Shown: positions 1-8,879 of the stretch, in pieces | Layout of the letters: each line of letters begins with the position of its first letter | Numbering within the stretch: the stretch's first letter is position 1 | Assembly: GCF_029917005.1 (NCBI RefSeq) | Contig: NZ_CP123967.1 | Coordinates: 1,736,001 to 1,800,000, forward strand | Source of the DNA: Tessaracoccus lacteus | GTDB taxonomy: Bacteria; Actinomycetota; Actinomycetes; Propionibacteriales; Propionibacteriaceae | Length of the DNA: 64,000 nucleotides | Direction of reading: 5' to 3' | The notes under the pieces: generated by a model | Databases searched by the model: none | Told to the model about the DNA's origin: nothing | Seen by the model: the letters and a program-made list of their open reading frames with translations, nothing else | Position numbers and translations under genes: made by a program

Positions 1-2
1 CC

Positions 3-1727
3 TCCTCCACCACGAACGCCGCGACCGTCGACACCACCCTGACGGCCGACGCCGTCGTCGCGGCCAACTCCGACCCGACGACCGTGAACGACGACGAGTG
101 GTCCGCCGACGACGCCGCCGACATCACGCTGTCCGGCACCTCGGCCACCACGGAGGCCGACGGCGTCACCGCCGAGGACGGCACCGTCACGATCACCGCA
201 GCGGGGGTCTACCGGCTGACCGGATCGCTGACCGGCGGCGTCGTCGTGGCCGCCGGGGAGGACGACCGGGTCGTCCTGATCCTCGACGGCGCGACGATCA
301 CCAACGACGCCGGCCCGGCTATCTCCGTCACCTCGGCCGACGACGCCGCCATCTACCTCGCCGAGGGCAGCACCAACGCCGTCTCGGACGCCTCCGGCTA
401 CGCCGACGACGCCGACGCCAACGCGGCCATCTGGTCCGACGCCGACCTGACCCTCAGCGGCACCGGATCGCTGAGTGTCGCCGGTAACGGCAACGACGGC
501 ATCACCAGCAAGGACGACCTCGTCGTGCTCAGCGGCACCATTACCGTGACCGCCGCCGACGACGCCCTCGTCGGCAAGGACGCGCTCGTCGTCGAGGGGG
601 GCACGCTGAGCCTGACCGTCGGCGGCGACGCCCTCAAGAGCGACAAGGACGACGACGAGACCAAGGGCTGGGTCTGGGTCCGGGGCGGCACGATCGACGC
701 GACCGCCGGCGACGACGGGATCTCGGCGGCAACCGACGTCGTCGTCGAGGACGGCACCATCACCATCACCGCGGGCGGCGGGGCCGACCAGGCCTCTGAC
801 GAGAACACCGCAAAGGGCCTCAACTCGGGCACCGTTACGATCGTCGCGGGCGGGACCATCGCCGTCGACGCAGCCGACGACGCCATCGGCTCCGACGGGT
901 CGATCGGCATCACGGGCGGCGAGCTCAGCCTCTCGGCTGGCGACGACGGCGTGCACGCGGACCTGACCGCCCAGATCAGCGACGGCATCGTCACCGTGAC
1001 CAGGTCGGTGGAGGGCCTCGAGGGCAACGACATCCTCGTCAGCGGCGGGACCGTCGACATCACCTCCAGCGACGACGGCATCAACGGCTCCGGCGACGTC
1101 GGCACCACCGACACGAGCACGGACACCACCCAGCAGGGCATGGGTGGCGGAATGGACCAGGACACGGGCGAGACCGTGGAGATCGCCGGCGGGACCGTCA
1201 CGGTCAACGCCGACGGCGACGGCATCGACTCCAACGGGTCGCTGACGTTCAGCGGCGGCACGATCACCGTCTACGGGCCCACGAACAGCGGCAACGGCAC
1301 GTTCGACGCGAACGGCACGTTCCTGGTGACAGGAGGCACGATCATCGGCGTCGGCAGCACCGGCATGGCGCAGACCCCCGACGACTCGTCGACCCAGAAC
1401 TGGGTCGCGACCACCGCCGACATCGCGGCCGGCCAGCAGGTCGACGTCGTGGACTCCGACGGCACCACCGTCGCCAGCGTCACCTCGCCCAAGCAGGCGG
1501 GCATGGTGTTCTACTCGTCGGCCGACGTCGCCGACGGCGGCACCTACACCGTCAAGGTCGCGGGCACGGAGTCCGGGACGGTCACCGAGGGCGAGTCGAA
1601 CGTCGGCGGCGGCATGGGCAAGGGTGGAGGCACCGGCGGCGGTCAGCCGGGCGGAGACGGCGGCGGCCAGCGCGGCGGCGGCCAGGGTGGCCAGCAGCCC
1701 GGCGCCGCTCCCTCGACCGACAGCTGA
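3..1727 (+). CDS. Secreted carbohydrate-binding domain protein (Cthe_2159/DUF4353-like), 5' end outside window
   Basis: The reading frame is open from base 3 with no plausible initiation site, so the true start and any signal peptide lie upstream of the window. The visible part (about 574 residues) is acidic and Thr/Gly/Asp-rich. It contains a regular series of short beta-strand repeats of the type GGT-I-V-T-A-DD-A/G-I, which is the pattern of the right-handed beta-helix carbohydrate-binding family named after Cthe_2159. Members of that family bind acidic polysaccharide with calcium, and the recurrent DD pairs suit calcium binding. After about residue 530 the chain becomes a low-complexity Gly/Gln tail ending GQQPGAAPSTDS, probably a flexible cell-envelope tail. 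The substrate in this organism is unknown. The stop TGA is at 1725-1727. Confidence 0.72.
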   Translation, partial: SSTTNAATVDTTLTADAVVAANSDPTTVNDDEWSADDAADITLSGTSATTEADGVTAEDGTVTITAAGVYRLTGSLTGGVVVAAGEDDRVVLILDGATITNDAGPAISVTSADDAAIYLAEGSTNAVSDASGYADDADANAAIWSDADLTLSGTGSLSVAGNGNDGITSKDDLVVLSGTITVTAADDALVGKDALVVEGGTLSLTVGGDALKSDKDDDETKGWVWVRGGTIDATAGDDGISAATDVVVEDGTITITAGGGADQASDENTAKGLNSGTVTIVAGGTIAVDAADDAIGSDGSIGITGGELSLSAGDDGVHADLTAQISDGIVTVTRSVEGLEGNDILVSGGTVDITSSDDGINGSGDVGTTDTSTDTTQQGMGGGMDQDTGETVEIAGGTVTVNADGDGIDSNGSLTFSGGTITVYGPTNSGNGTFDANGTFLVTGGTIIGVGSTGMAQTPDDSSTQNWVATTADIAAGQQVDVVDSDGTTVASVTSPKQAGMVFYSSADVADGGTYTVKVAGTESGTVTEGESNVGGGMGKGGGTGGGQPGGDGGGQRGGGQGGQQPGAAPSTDS

Positions 1728-1893
1728 CCCTCCCCCTCCCTGACGCGATGAGCACGACACACTTGTCGTCGGGCGACACCGGCCTTGTGACCGTTCGCAC
1801 CGTCGATGAACAGGAGGATCTGCTCGTCGACCCTCTCCGCACGGAAGCTGCGTCCAGATTCCGCCAAGCCGAAACAGCGTCGGGGCGTCCAGC

Positions 1894-1899
1894 TACCGT
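1894..1899 (+). promoter_or_regulatory. -10-like hexamer, possible leaderless start
   Basis: TACCGT lies six bases before the ATG at 1906, and no Shine-Dalgarno sequence is visible. The expected transcription start would fall at or next to the start codon. No clear -35 element is visible. Confidence 0.3.
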
Positions 1900-1905
1900 C
1901 GTTCC

Positions 1906-3756
1906 ATGGCCACAGTTCAGCTCGTCACGTCGAAGCAGTCCGCATCCCAACTCGCCGACCTGCTGAACGGGGCGACGCGCCGAAAGCCGGTCGTGGTGGT
2001 GACCACCTCGTCGGGGCAGGAGCGGCCGTGGATCGACCCCCAGCGGATCGCGCAGGAGGCAGGCTCGCTCGCCGACGTCTACCTCATGCCGACGGGCGAC
2101 ATCAGCTGGGCCTTCGCCCACCAGATGGCCGACGAGACCCAGGTGTACGGCGGCGCCGGGCGCGTCTACCCCGTCGGGCACGAATGGACCTCCAACCCGC
2201 GGAGGTCGCCGCTGCGCTTCGCCTTCAACCCGGCCGACGGTGAATGGGCCACCGACAAGCTCATCTCGGACGCGCTGCGCATGGCCGCCGACGCCGGCCT
2301 CCTGCAGCCAGTCGCACAGGCGCGTCCCGTCGCCGGAATCGTGACGGGTGTCATCTCCGGCCGCGGCATCGTCGACCTCAGCCAGGGGCTGCGCGCCACG
2401 ATCGCGGAGGAGCTGACCGTCCCAGGCGTGCGCATCGAGCGGCTCCTCACGGTGGGTCAGCAGGTTTCGGGGCTGTACGACCCCGAGGCGGGCCGCGTCG
2501 ACGTCCGGGGCGGGCTGCGCCCGGCCGAGGAGGCCCTGGCCGGCTACGGGATCGGCGACGTCGTGCTCGCGCGGGTGGCGATGGTCCGCAACGGCAAGGC
2601 CGAGCTGGTCCTGTACCCGAAGACCGCCCAGCCCGAGGTGCGGGTTGCCGTCCTGCGCGCGGCGGTGACCACCAACGAGGCCGACGACCTGCGCACCCTC
2701 ATGTCCCTCGACGAGGTGGTCCGGGCCCGAGTGACGGCCACTGGGCCGTCGTGGTGCCTGACGATGGCGGACGTGGACGACGACGAGCCCGTCGCCCCGG
2801 CCCCTGCGCTGCTCACGGGCGGCCCTCCCTGGCTCGTCGAGGAGCTGCCGACGCTCGACGTCGAGACGCCACCCACGGTCGCGATGCCGGCGCAGGCACC
2901 GCCCGCGGCCCAGGAGCCGATCGAACCGGAGCCAGCGGTCGCCGAACCGGAGCCCGAGGCCCCCGCCGCGCCGGCCCCGCCGACGCCCGCCATCTTCGGC
3001 CGCCGCCCCACCGGGACACCCGCCGCGAGGCCCGCCACGCCCGGCCCGGTGCCGCGTCCACCGTCGACACCCCCTATCGTCGCGACGCCTCCGGAGGCCC
3101 CCAGCGACACCCGTCAGCAGCTGCTGCTGCAGATCACTGCATTGAAAACGAGGATCGCCACGCTGGAGGCCGAGGCCGAGAAGGCGCGGGCGCTTGCCGA
3201 GGCGAACTCCGACGAGATCCGCCAGCTGCGGTACGTGATCAACAAGGTCGAGGCCGAGCGCGACCGCGCGGAGAACGGGCTGGCCAGGTCACGGACCGAG
3301 CTGCGGAAAGCCCGGGGAAAGAGATCCCGACCGGCCGCGGAGGAGCCGCAGTTCGCCGACCCGGAGCTGGGGTTCCGTCACCTCGTGCAGGCCCGTTGGG
3401 CCACGAGGACCCCCGTCGCAGAGCAGGCCGCCAGGCCGCTGCCGGAGTACGGGATCGGTGCGGGGTTCATCCAGTCACTGGCCGACCTCGAGGGGGTCAG
3501 CCGGGAGAAGGTCGCCGACGTGGTCGTGGAGGTCGTGACGGGCGTCGCGCCGAAGGTGGCCGGGCGCGAGGTGCATCGGCTCCGCTCGGGGATGGGCGGG
3601 GCCGACCCGGTGCGGACGCGTGCGGACGGCGCCGTGGGATACCGGGCCAGTCTGCAGACGGGCACGCCGTCGGCCAGGCGCATCCACTACTGGATGCTGC
3701 CGGGCGGTCAGATTGAGCTCGCGCGGGTCTGCACGCACGACGACTTCTCCATCTAG
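1906..3756 (+). CDS. Uncharacterised protein with S1-like repeats, Pro-rich linker, coiled coil and conserved C-terminal domain
   Basis: I do not recognise a named family. The 616 residues show clear modules. Residues 1-135 look like an alpha/beta domain (hydrophobic strand PVVVVTTSS, then IDPQRIAQEAG and YGGAGRVYPVG). Residues about 140-300 hold three short beta repeats resembling S1/OB strands (VGQQVSGLYDPEAGRVDVRG, IGDVVLARVAMVRNGKAELV, LDEVVRARVTATGPSW). Residues about 310-400 are a Pro/Ala/Glu linker. Residues about 405-475 are a charged heptad-rich coiled coil. Residues about 485-616 form a compact domain ending in RRIHYWMLPGG and IELARV. The S1-like part suggests nucleic-acid contact and the last strands vaguely resemble RelE/ParE-type toxins, but both are inference. 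It stands alone between a secreted protein and lhgO. Confidence 0.6.
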   Translation: MATVQLVTSKQSASQLADLLNGATRRKPVVVVTTSSGQERPWIDPQRIAQEAGSLADVYLMPTGDISWAFAHQMADETQVYGGAGRVYPVGHEWTSNPRRSPLRFAFNPADGEWATDKLISDALRMAADAGLLQPVAQARPVAGIVTGVISGRGIVDLSQGLRATIAEELTVPGVRIERLLTVGQQVSGLYDPEAGRVDVRGGLRPAEEALAGYGIGDVVLARVAMVRNGKAELVLYPKTAQPEVRVAVLRAAVTTNEADDLRTLMSLDEVVRARVTATGPSWCLTMADVDDDEPVAPAPALLTGGPPWLVEELPTLDVETPPTVAMPAQAPPAAQEPIEPEPAVAEPEPEAPAAPAPPTPAIFGRRPTGTPAARPATPGPVPRPPSTPPIVATPPEAPSDTRQQLLLQITALKTRIATLEAEAEKARALAEANSDEIRQLRYVINKVEAERDRAENGLARSRTELRKARGKRSRPAAEEPQFADPELGFRHLVQARWATRTPVAEQAARPLPEYGIGAGFIQSLADLEGVSREKVADVVVEVVTGVAPKVAGREVHRLRSGMGGADPVRTRADGAVGYRASLQTGTPSARRIHYWMLPGGQIELARVCTHDDFSI

Positions 3757-3844
3757 CCGACAACGGCGCGTTGACCGCGGACCGGGCCCACCGCCCACCC
3801 CGAGTGCCCTACGGTGCAGACAGGCACGGGCGAGGAGGCAACGG

Positions 3845-5035
3845 ATGGCCGAGGTCATCGTCATCGGCGCGGGCATCGTCGGACTCTCAACGGCCCACGA
3901 ACTCACGCGTCGCGGCCACCGGGTCACGGTGCTGGAGAAGGAACCCGAGGTCGCCCTGCACCAGACGGGCCGCAACTCGGGCGTGATCCACTCCGGCCTC
4001 TACTACTCGCCGGGCAGCCTCAAGGCCAGGATGGGTGCCGCCGGGGCGGTGTCGATGCGCGATTTCGCCGTCGAACACGGCATCGGGGTGGAGGTCTGCG
4101 GCAAGCTCGTCGTTGCGACGAGCGAGAGCCAGGTCCCTGCCCTGGAGCAGCTGCTCGCCCGGGGAATCGCGAACGGGGTGCCGGTCAGGCGCGTCGACCA
4201 GTCAGAGGCCCGCGAGTACGAGCCGCACGTCTCGTGCGTGGCGGCCCTGCGCGTGGATACCACCGGCATCGTCGACTACGTGGGCGTCTGCCGGACCCTG
4301 GCCCGGCTCATTACCGACGGCGGGGGCGCCCTGGTGACGGGAGCAGAGACCGCCGCGATCGACGCGCGCGCCGACGGCGTCACGGTCGCCACGACGGGTG
4401 GCGAGTTCCGCGCCGACCGGCTCGTCAACTGCGCCGGTCTGCAGGCCGACCGCGTCGCCCGCCTCGCCGGGCTCGAGCCGGACGTGAGGATCGTCCCGTT
4501 CCGCGGCGAGTACTTCGAGCTCGCACTCTCAGCCCAGCACCTCGTCAACGGCCTGATCTACCCCGTCCCCGACCCGACGCTGCCCTTCCTCGGCGTGCAC
4601 CTCACGAAGATGATCGGCGGCGGGGTACACGCGGGACCGAACGCGGTCCTTGCCCTCGCCCGCGAGGGCTACGACTGGCGCACCCTCAGCCCCCGCGACA
4701 TCGGCGACTACCTCGCCTGGCCCGGGCTGTGGCGGCTGGGCCGCCGGTTCTGGAGGACCGGCGCAGCGGAGGTCGTGCGGTCGTTGTCCCACCGACGCTT
4801 CCTGACCAGCCTCCGCGAGCTGGTCCCCGACCTGCCCGACGGCTGCCTCACCCCCGCCCCGGCCGGGGTCCGGGCCCAGGCGCTCCGCCGTGACGGAACC
4901 ATGGTCGACGACTTCGCCTTCCTGCGGGCAGACCGCCAGATCCACGTCCTGAACGCCCCCTCGCCCGCGGCCACCGCTTCACTGGAGATCGGACGCTCCA
5001 TCGCCGATGAGGTCGACCTTCTGCGTGGCGACTGA
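3845..5035 (+). CDS. lhgO: L-2-hydroxyglutarate oxidase
   Basis: An FAD-dependent oxidoreductase of the DAO superfamily that oxidises L-2-hydroxyglutarate to 2-oxoglutarate, in E. coli passing electrons to the membrane quinone pool. The N-terminus has the Rossmann FAD motif IGAGIVGLSTAHEL (residues 6-19) followed by the acidic VLEKE end of strand 2. RNSGVIHSGLYY (about 43-54) is the hallmark substrate/FAD segment of the LhgO family. NCAGLQADRVA and the C-terminal NAPSPAATASLEIG complete the fold. The ATG at 3845 gives 396 residues, the family length, and is preceded by GAGGAGG at 3832-3838. The frame is open further upstream but without homology. A -10-like TACGGT at 3810-3815 could drive it. 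The gene appears monocistronic. Confidence 0.9.
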   Translation: MAEVIVIGAGIVGLSTAHELTRRGHRVTVLEKEPEVALHQTGRNSGVIHSGLYYSPGSLKARMGAAGAVSMRDFAVEHGIGVEVCGKLVVATSESQVPALEQLLARGIANGVPVRRVDQSEAREYEPHVSCVAALRVDTTGIVDYVGVCRTLARLITDGGGALVTGAETAAIDARADGVTVATTGGEFRADRLVNCAGLQADRVARLAGLEPDVRIVPFRGEYFELALSAQHLVNGLIYPVPDPTLPFLGVHLTKMIGGGVHAGPNAVLALAREGYDWRTLSPRDIGDYLAWPGLWRLGRRFWRTGAAEVVRSLSHRRFLTSLRELVPDLPDGCLTPAPAGVRAQALRRDGTMVDDFAFLRADRQIHVLNAPSPAATASLEIGRSIADEVDLLRGD

Positions 5036-5054
5036 GCGCACCCCCGCTCGAAAC

Positions 5055-6035
5055 TCAGGCCGGCAAGAAACGCTCGGCAACGAGGTCACGGACCCCGGCG
5101 ACGTCCACCCCGCCGATTCGTTCTGCCATCACTTTCACGAGACGCTTGGGCCAGAGGACGTACACACCCCTGGTCTTGAACGATCCTCCAATGAGCGGCC
5201 AGTCGGCCTCCACGAAACAGAGCACCCCGGTCACGGGCACGTCGCCGACCAGTTCCTGCACCAGGCCGACCTGCTTGAGCACTCCGTCGACAAGCTTGGT
5301 GCAGTCCCGCCTCCCGACGGTGAGCTTCTCCACCCGCGGCCGGATGATGCCACCCTCGATCTTCAGATCGGGACGCCCCTTGTAGCGCTTCGCGTCGATC
5401 ACCCAGACGCCGCCCGTGGTCACGACGATGTGATCGATGTTGGCCCTGGTCCGAGGAATCCTCCGGTCGTGCAGCACCGCGCACGAGTGGGACGCCAGCT
5501 TGTCGAGGCGGGCGCCGAGCAGTTCCTCGCCGACGGCGCCGGTCGCCCAGGCGCGCGTGCTCTGCTTCTCGCTGGAGAGTGCGACGGCGATGCCCCCGAA
5601 TCGGCCCCACTCCTCTCGCAGTTTCGCCTCGTCCCTGGCCTTGCGCCGCTCGTACTCGCGCCGGGCAGACGACCCTGCCACGCCCACCTCGACGGTCGCC
5701 GCATCTGCGGGTACCGCAGCCTCAGGCACCGCCTGCACCTCGGGAGCCACCTCCATCAGGTCGACCGCCCGGCGCGGCACTGGAGCAGACGCGGCTCCCT
5801 GGCCCGGCTCCACCGCAGGAGCCGTACCGCGCACCGCGTGTGCGGGCGTCGAAGAACACCGCTCGGCCGGAGCCGAAAGACCGGCACCTGGCTCAGGGCA
5901 TGACACGCACCGAACAGTCTTCGTGGAGCGCTCGTAGACGGCCTCCGCCTTCGCCGGGATCGCCAGGCCGCAGATCCGGCAGGCGCCGGCGTAGCGCAGC
6001 TTCATCTTCTTCTCATCGAGCGCCTGCTCCGACAT
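5055..6035 (-). CDS. NERD domain protein with N-terminal zinc-ribbon-like segment
   Basis: The 326-residue product has a central NERD (nuclease-related) domain at about residues 150-265. It starts with ATGAVGEELLGARLD, continues with IDHIVVTTGGVWVIDAKRY (the Asp-x-Asp/Ala-Lys strand equivalent to restriction-endonuclease-like motifs) and ends near VTGVLCFVEADWPL. The N-terminus carries CRICG and CVSC pairs that could bind zinc, followed by a low-complexity linker and a charged helix rich in Arg and Glu (residues about 115-140). NERD proteins are presumed nucleases or DNA-processing factors, usually uncharacterised. The ATG at 6035 has GGTGGAG eight bases upstream; an in-frame GTG at 6056 is the alternative. 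It is convergent with lhgO, 19 bp apart. Confidence 0.8.
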   Translation of the reverse strand: MSEQALDEKKMKLRYAGACRICGLAIPAKAEAVYERSTKTVRCVSCPEPGAGLSAPAERCSSTPAHAVRGTAPAVEPGQGAASAPVPRRAVDLMEVAPEVQAVPEAAVPADAATVEVGVAGSSARREYERRKARDEAKLREEWGRFGGIAVALSSEKQSTRAWATGAVGEELLGARLDKLASHSCAVLHDRRIPRTRANIDHIVVTTGGVWVIDAKRYKGRPDLKIEGGIIRPRVEKLTVGRRDCTKLVDGVLKQVGLVQELVGDVPVTGVLCFVEADWPLIGGSFKTRGVYVLWPKRLVKVMAERIGGVDVAGVRDLVAERFLPA

Positions 6036-6207
6036 CGACCACACTCCACCGTGCACTGACCGGCAGTGATGCCGAGTTCCTAGTCAGGAGCATATCGACG
6101 GGGTCCCCGGCTCACCAGCCCCAACCTCGTCATTGCGGGAACCAGCCCCTTCCCCTCGTCGATGAGCTGGCCTCAAGTCCGCCGTTTATGGGCTCACCCG
6201 CCGCGAT

Positions 6208-6222
6208 CCTACGAGTTGTAGG
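6208..6222. promoter_or_regulatory. Inverted repeat before TetR-family gene, possible operator
   Basis: CCTAC-GAGTT-GTAGG is a perfect 5-bp inverted repeat. It overlaps a -35-like TTGTAG (6216-6221) that stands 17 bp before ATAGTT (6239-6244), which is eight bases before the ATG at 6252. Such placement fits autorepression by the TetR-family product downstream. Inferred only. Confidence 0.35.
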
Positions 6223-6251
6223 TTTACGGCTACTAGGCATAGTTTTGGATC

Positions 6252-6833
6252 ATGCCCCGCGCCAACCTCACCCCCGACCTCGTCGTGGCCACCGCCTCCC
6301 ACCTCGCCGACCGCGACGGGTACAACCAAGTCACCCTCTCCGCCGTCGCGCGGGAACTCGGCGTTCGGCCAGCCAGCCTGTACGGCCACGTCCGCGACCT
6401 CGCCGCGCTCCTGTCGGGGATCCACCGCCTGGCGTTGGCCGAGCTGGGCGAGGCCGTCGCGGCCGAGGTGGCGGGCAGGTCCGGGCGCGAGGCCCTGGCA
6501 GGGCTCGCCGCCGCCCATCGCGACTACGCGACTCGGCGGCCGGGCGCCTGGGCGGCCCTCCAGCGCCCGGCGGACGACGAGACGGCGGCATCTCCCGAGG
6601 CGGCCCGCGTCGCCTCCCTCATCGCCGCGGTCATCCGCGGCTACCGGCTGCCGGAGTCCGACACCGTGCACGCGGTCCGGCTTGTCGGCGCCACCATCAC
6701 AGGATTCGTCGCGCTCACCGACGCCCGCTCCTTCGCCCACCGCAGCGAGTCGGTGGATGCGTCGTGGCGGCACGCCGTCGACGCCCTCGACCGCGCACTC
6801 ACCTCATGGCCCCAGGAAGGACCCACAGCATGA
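6252..6833 (+). CDS. TetR/AcrR family transcriptional regulator
   Basis: The 193-residue product has the TetR N-terminal DNA-binding domain at about residues 8-55. It shows a helix-turn-helix (VTLSAVARELGVRPASLYGHVRDL) of the usual form, with the YxHv recognition-helix end. The remainder is an Ala/Arg-rich helical ligand-binding domain resembling the WHG-type C-terminal domain. The stop overlaps the start of the SGNH hydrolase gene by ATGA (6830-6833), so the two are translationally coupled and the regulator probably controls the esterase as well as itself. The start has no clear Shine-Dalgarno sequence and a -10-like hexamer lies close to it. The ligand is unknown. Confidence 0.88.
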   Translation: MPRANLTPDLVVATASHLADRDGYNQVTLSAVARELGVRPASLYGHVRDLAALLSGIHRLALAELGEAVAAEVAGRSGREALAGLAAAHRDYATRRPGAWAALQRPADDETAASPEAARVASLIAAVIRGYRLPESDTVHAVRLVGATITGFVALTDARSFAHRSESVDASWRHAVDALDRALTSWPQEGPTA

Positions 6834-7963
6834 TCACCGTCCCGCTGACCCCCGACCTCGTCCGCGGCGTGGCCGAACTCGAGCCGACCGACCGGGGGCT
6901 CGTCCTGCACCGGCTGCCCGCCTGGGTCAGGCGCCAGCTCCCCGACCCGCAGCTCATGAGCATGGAGACCCAGCCCTCGGGCGCGCGCGTCGCATTTCGG
7001 ACGACGGCCACCCGCGTCGAACTGGAGTTCCGGAGCAGCCGGGTCGCCTACGTCGGCGCCGACCGCCCCCGGGGCCGGGTGGACGCCTTCGTCGACGGCA
7101 CGCTCGTCACGACCGACGAGATCACCGGCGGCGACGCGGTCGAGGTCAACCTGCTCACCGGCTCCACCAGGCCGGTCCAGGGCGACCCGCACACCACCGT
7201 GCTCGCCGGCCTGTCGCCGACGGACAAGCTCGTCGAGCTCTGGCTCCCACACAACGAGGCATTGACACTCGTCGCGCTCCGCGCCGACGCGCCCGCCGTC
7301 CCCGACGACCGGCCGCGTCGCCGCTGGGTGCACCACGGCAGCTCGATCAGCCAGGGCTCTGCGGCGACCAGCCCGAGCCTGATCTGGCCGGCGCTCGCGG
7401 CCCGCGCCGCGGACCTGGAGCTGCGGAACCTCGGCTTCGGCGGCGCCGCCATGGCCGACCAGTGCCTTGCCCGCGTGATCCGCGACACCCCGGCGGACGT
7501 CATCAGCATCAAGCTGGGCATCAACATCGTCAACGCCGATGCGATGCGGCTGCGCGCGTTCATCCCCGCCATGCACGGGTTCCTCGACACGGTCCGCGAC
7601 GGCCACCCCGAGACCCCGCTGTTCCTCGTCACCCCGATCTACTGCCCCATCCACGAGGACACCCCCGGGCCAGGCGCGTTCGACATGGCCACCATCGGAT
7701 CGCCCCAGGTGCGGTTCATCGCCACCGGCGACCCCGCCGAGGTCGCCTCGGGCCGGCTGACCCTCCGATCCATCCGCGACGCCCTTACACAGATCGCGGC
7801 GACGCGTGACGACCGGAACCTGCACCTCATCGACGGGCTGAGCCTGTTCGGCCCCACCGACGAGGCGGCGCACCCCCTGGCCGACGCCCTCCACCCGGAC
7901 ACCGCATCGCACGAGCTGATCGGCACCCGCTTCGCCGAGCAGGCCCTCACACGCCTCGACTGA
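6830..7963 (+). CDS. SGNH/GDSL-family hydrolase
   Basis: A 377-residue two-domain esterase/lipase-like protein. The N-terminal ~150 residues form a beta-rich domain typical of SGNH hydrolases with a jelly-roll-like front end. The catalytic domain begins at WVHHGSSISQG (residues about 161-171), where the nucleophile Ser sits in a GSS variant of the GDS block. GFGGAA supplies the oxyanion Gly, KLGIN is the variant of the GxND block, and ALHPDTASH near the C-terminus supplies the Asp/His pair. There is no signal peptide, so it should be cytoplasmic. The start ATG overlaps the TetR stop. Neighbouring context does not reveal the ester substrate. Confidence 0.85.
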   Translation: MITVPLTPDLVRGVAELEPTDRGLVLHRLPAWVRRQLPDPQLMSMETQPSGARVAFRTTATRVELEFRSSRVAYVGADRPRGRVDAFVDGTLVTTDEITGGDAVEVNLLTGSTRPVQGDPHTTVLAGLSPTDKLVELWLPHNEALTLVALRADAPAVPDDRPRRRWVHHGSSISQGSAATSPSLIWPALAARAADLELRNLGFGGAAMADQCLARVIRDTPADVISIKLGINIVNADAMRLRAFIPAMHGFLDTVRDGHPETPLFLVTPIYCPIHEDTPGPGAFDMATIGSPQVRFIATGDPAEVASGRLTLRSIRDALTQIAATRDDRNLHLIDGLSLFGPTDEAAHPLADALHPDTASHELIGTRFAEQALTRLD

Positions 7964-8054
7964 CCCTCAGCCGCCGAGCAGCGGCACGTCCAGGTGACTC
8001 AGCCCGTAGCGTCGTCGCGCCGTGCGAACATGACACGCGACAAGGAGGCCTGGC

Positions 8055-8861
8055 ATGAACTCAGACGAGGCGCTCGAGAAGCCGATCACGCGCGAGAAGG
8101 TGGAGGCGCTGGCCCGACGACGGGCCACGGACCCCACGACCGTCGCCGAGGTCCTCCATTCCGGCTTCAACGCCGACCCCGTCTCGGGCGGATTCGCCTT
8201 CGTCTCCGACCGTGAGCTGCTCGTCTACAACGTCGACGGAAGCCGCATGTACGCCCTGACCGGCACCAACCCGGACGAACTCTCCTCCCGTGTCGACCAG
8301 TGGTGGCAGGAAACCCGCCACCATAACCGGACCCTGAACCTCGACGACGTCACAGTCTGGCACCGCGCGGCGACCGCCGCGATCGTCGGCGGCCACGACA
8401 GCGTGGCGCTCCTCCCCGTCGACCAACGTGAGGGGATCTCCAACATCGACGTCGCCGACCACCTGCTCGTGACGCTGGGGCGGTACGCCGAGGAACCGAC
8501 CGAACGGGCCCTGCTCCGCGCGATCGCCTCGGACGACTGGCTGCTCTCCGCGCCGCGGGACAGTGACCGGGACCACCCGTGCCCGGTGTGCGGACGGCCG
8601 GCCATCGGAACCCCCTGGCGGTACCGCAGCGTCTGCGACGCCTGCTACTCCCGCGCAACCTGCAGCCACGGACGGCTCGTCGTCGGATACAACACCTCGA
8701 TGGGCGGCGGATTCGAGGCGCGCCACACCGACGATGACACGGTCTGCGGACAGGTCACGGGCGACAGGGTCGTATGGATCGACGGGCACCGGTGTCGGAC
8801 GGGCGAGGCGAAGTTCGGCGGGGTCTTCGTCGGCGTGGCAGCCCCCGGCTCGCCGCTGTAG
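8055..8861 (+). CDS. Uncharacterised protein with C-terminal zinc-ribbon-like Cys pairs
   Basis: A 268-residue protein I do not recognise. The first ~175 residues are mixed alpha/beta with no obvious motif. The last ~90 contain CPVCG (about 176-180), CDACY, and further single Cys residues (ATC, TVC, HRC), arranged like a treble-clef or zinc-ribbon module, followed by a glycine-rich stretch SMGGGF. AAGGAGG at 8042-8048 places the start at 8055. It is separated from the yefM-yoeB pair by a 94-bp promoter region, so it is probably its own transcription unit. It could be nucleic-acid binding, but nothing in the sequence proves this. Confidence 0.6.
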   Translation: MNSDEALEKPITREKVEALARRRATDPTTVAEVLHSGFNADPVSGGFAFVSDRELLVYNVDGSRMYALTGTNPDELSSRVDQWWQETRHHNRTLNLDDVTVWHRAATAAIVGGHDSVALLPVDQREGISNIDVADHLLVTLGRYAEEPTERALLRAIASDDWLLSAPRDSDRDHPCPVCGRPAIGTPWRYRSVCDACYSRATCSHGRLVVGYNTSMGGGFEARHTDDDTVCGQVTGDRVVWIDGHRCRTGEAKFGGVFVGVAAPGSPL

Positions 8862-8879
8862 CCCCGGCCCGGCTCTACT

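Noticed and set aside
398-1267. Long minus-strand frame opposite the carbohydrate-binding protein
   Set aside because: It is a shadow of the Gly/Asp/Thr-rich gene in GC-rich DNA, with no motifs and low-complexity Ser/Pro content.
3620-3844. Extended start of the lhgO frame
   Set aside because: The upstream codons overlap the preceding gene, give Arg-rich sequence without homology, and the GAGGAGG site selects the ATG at 3845.
5579-6829. 5' extension of the SGNH hydrolase frame
   Set aside because: It runs antisense to the NERD gene and across the TetR gene in another frame. The ATGA coupling at 6830 and homology mark the true start.
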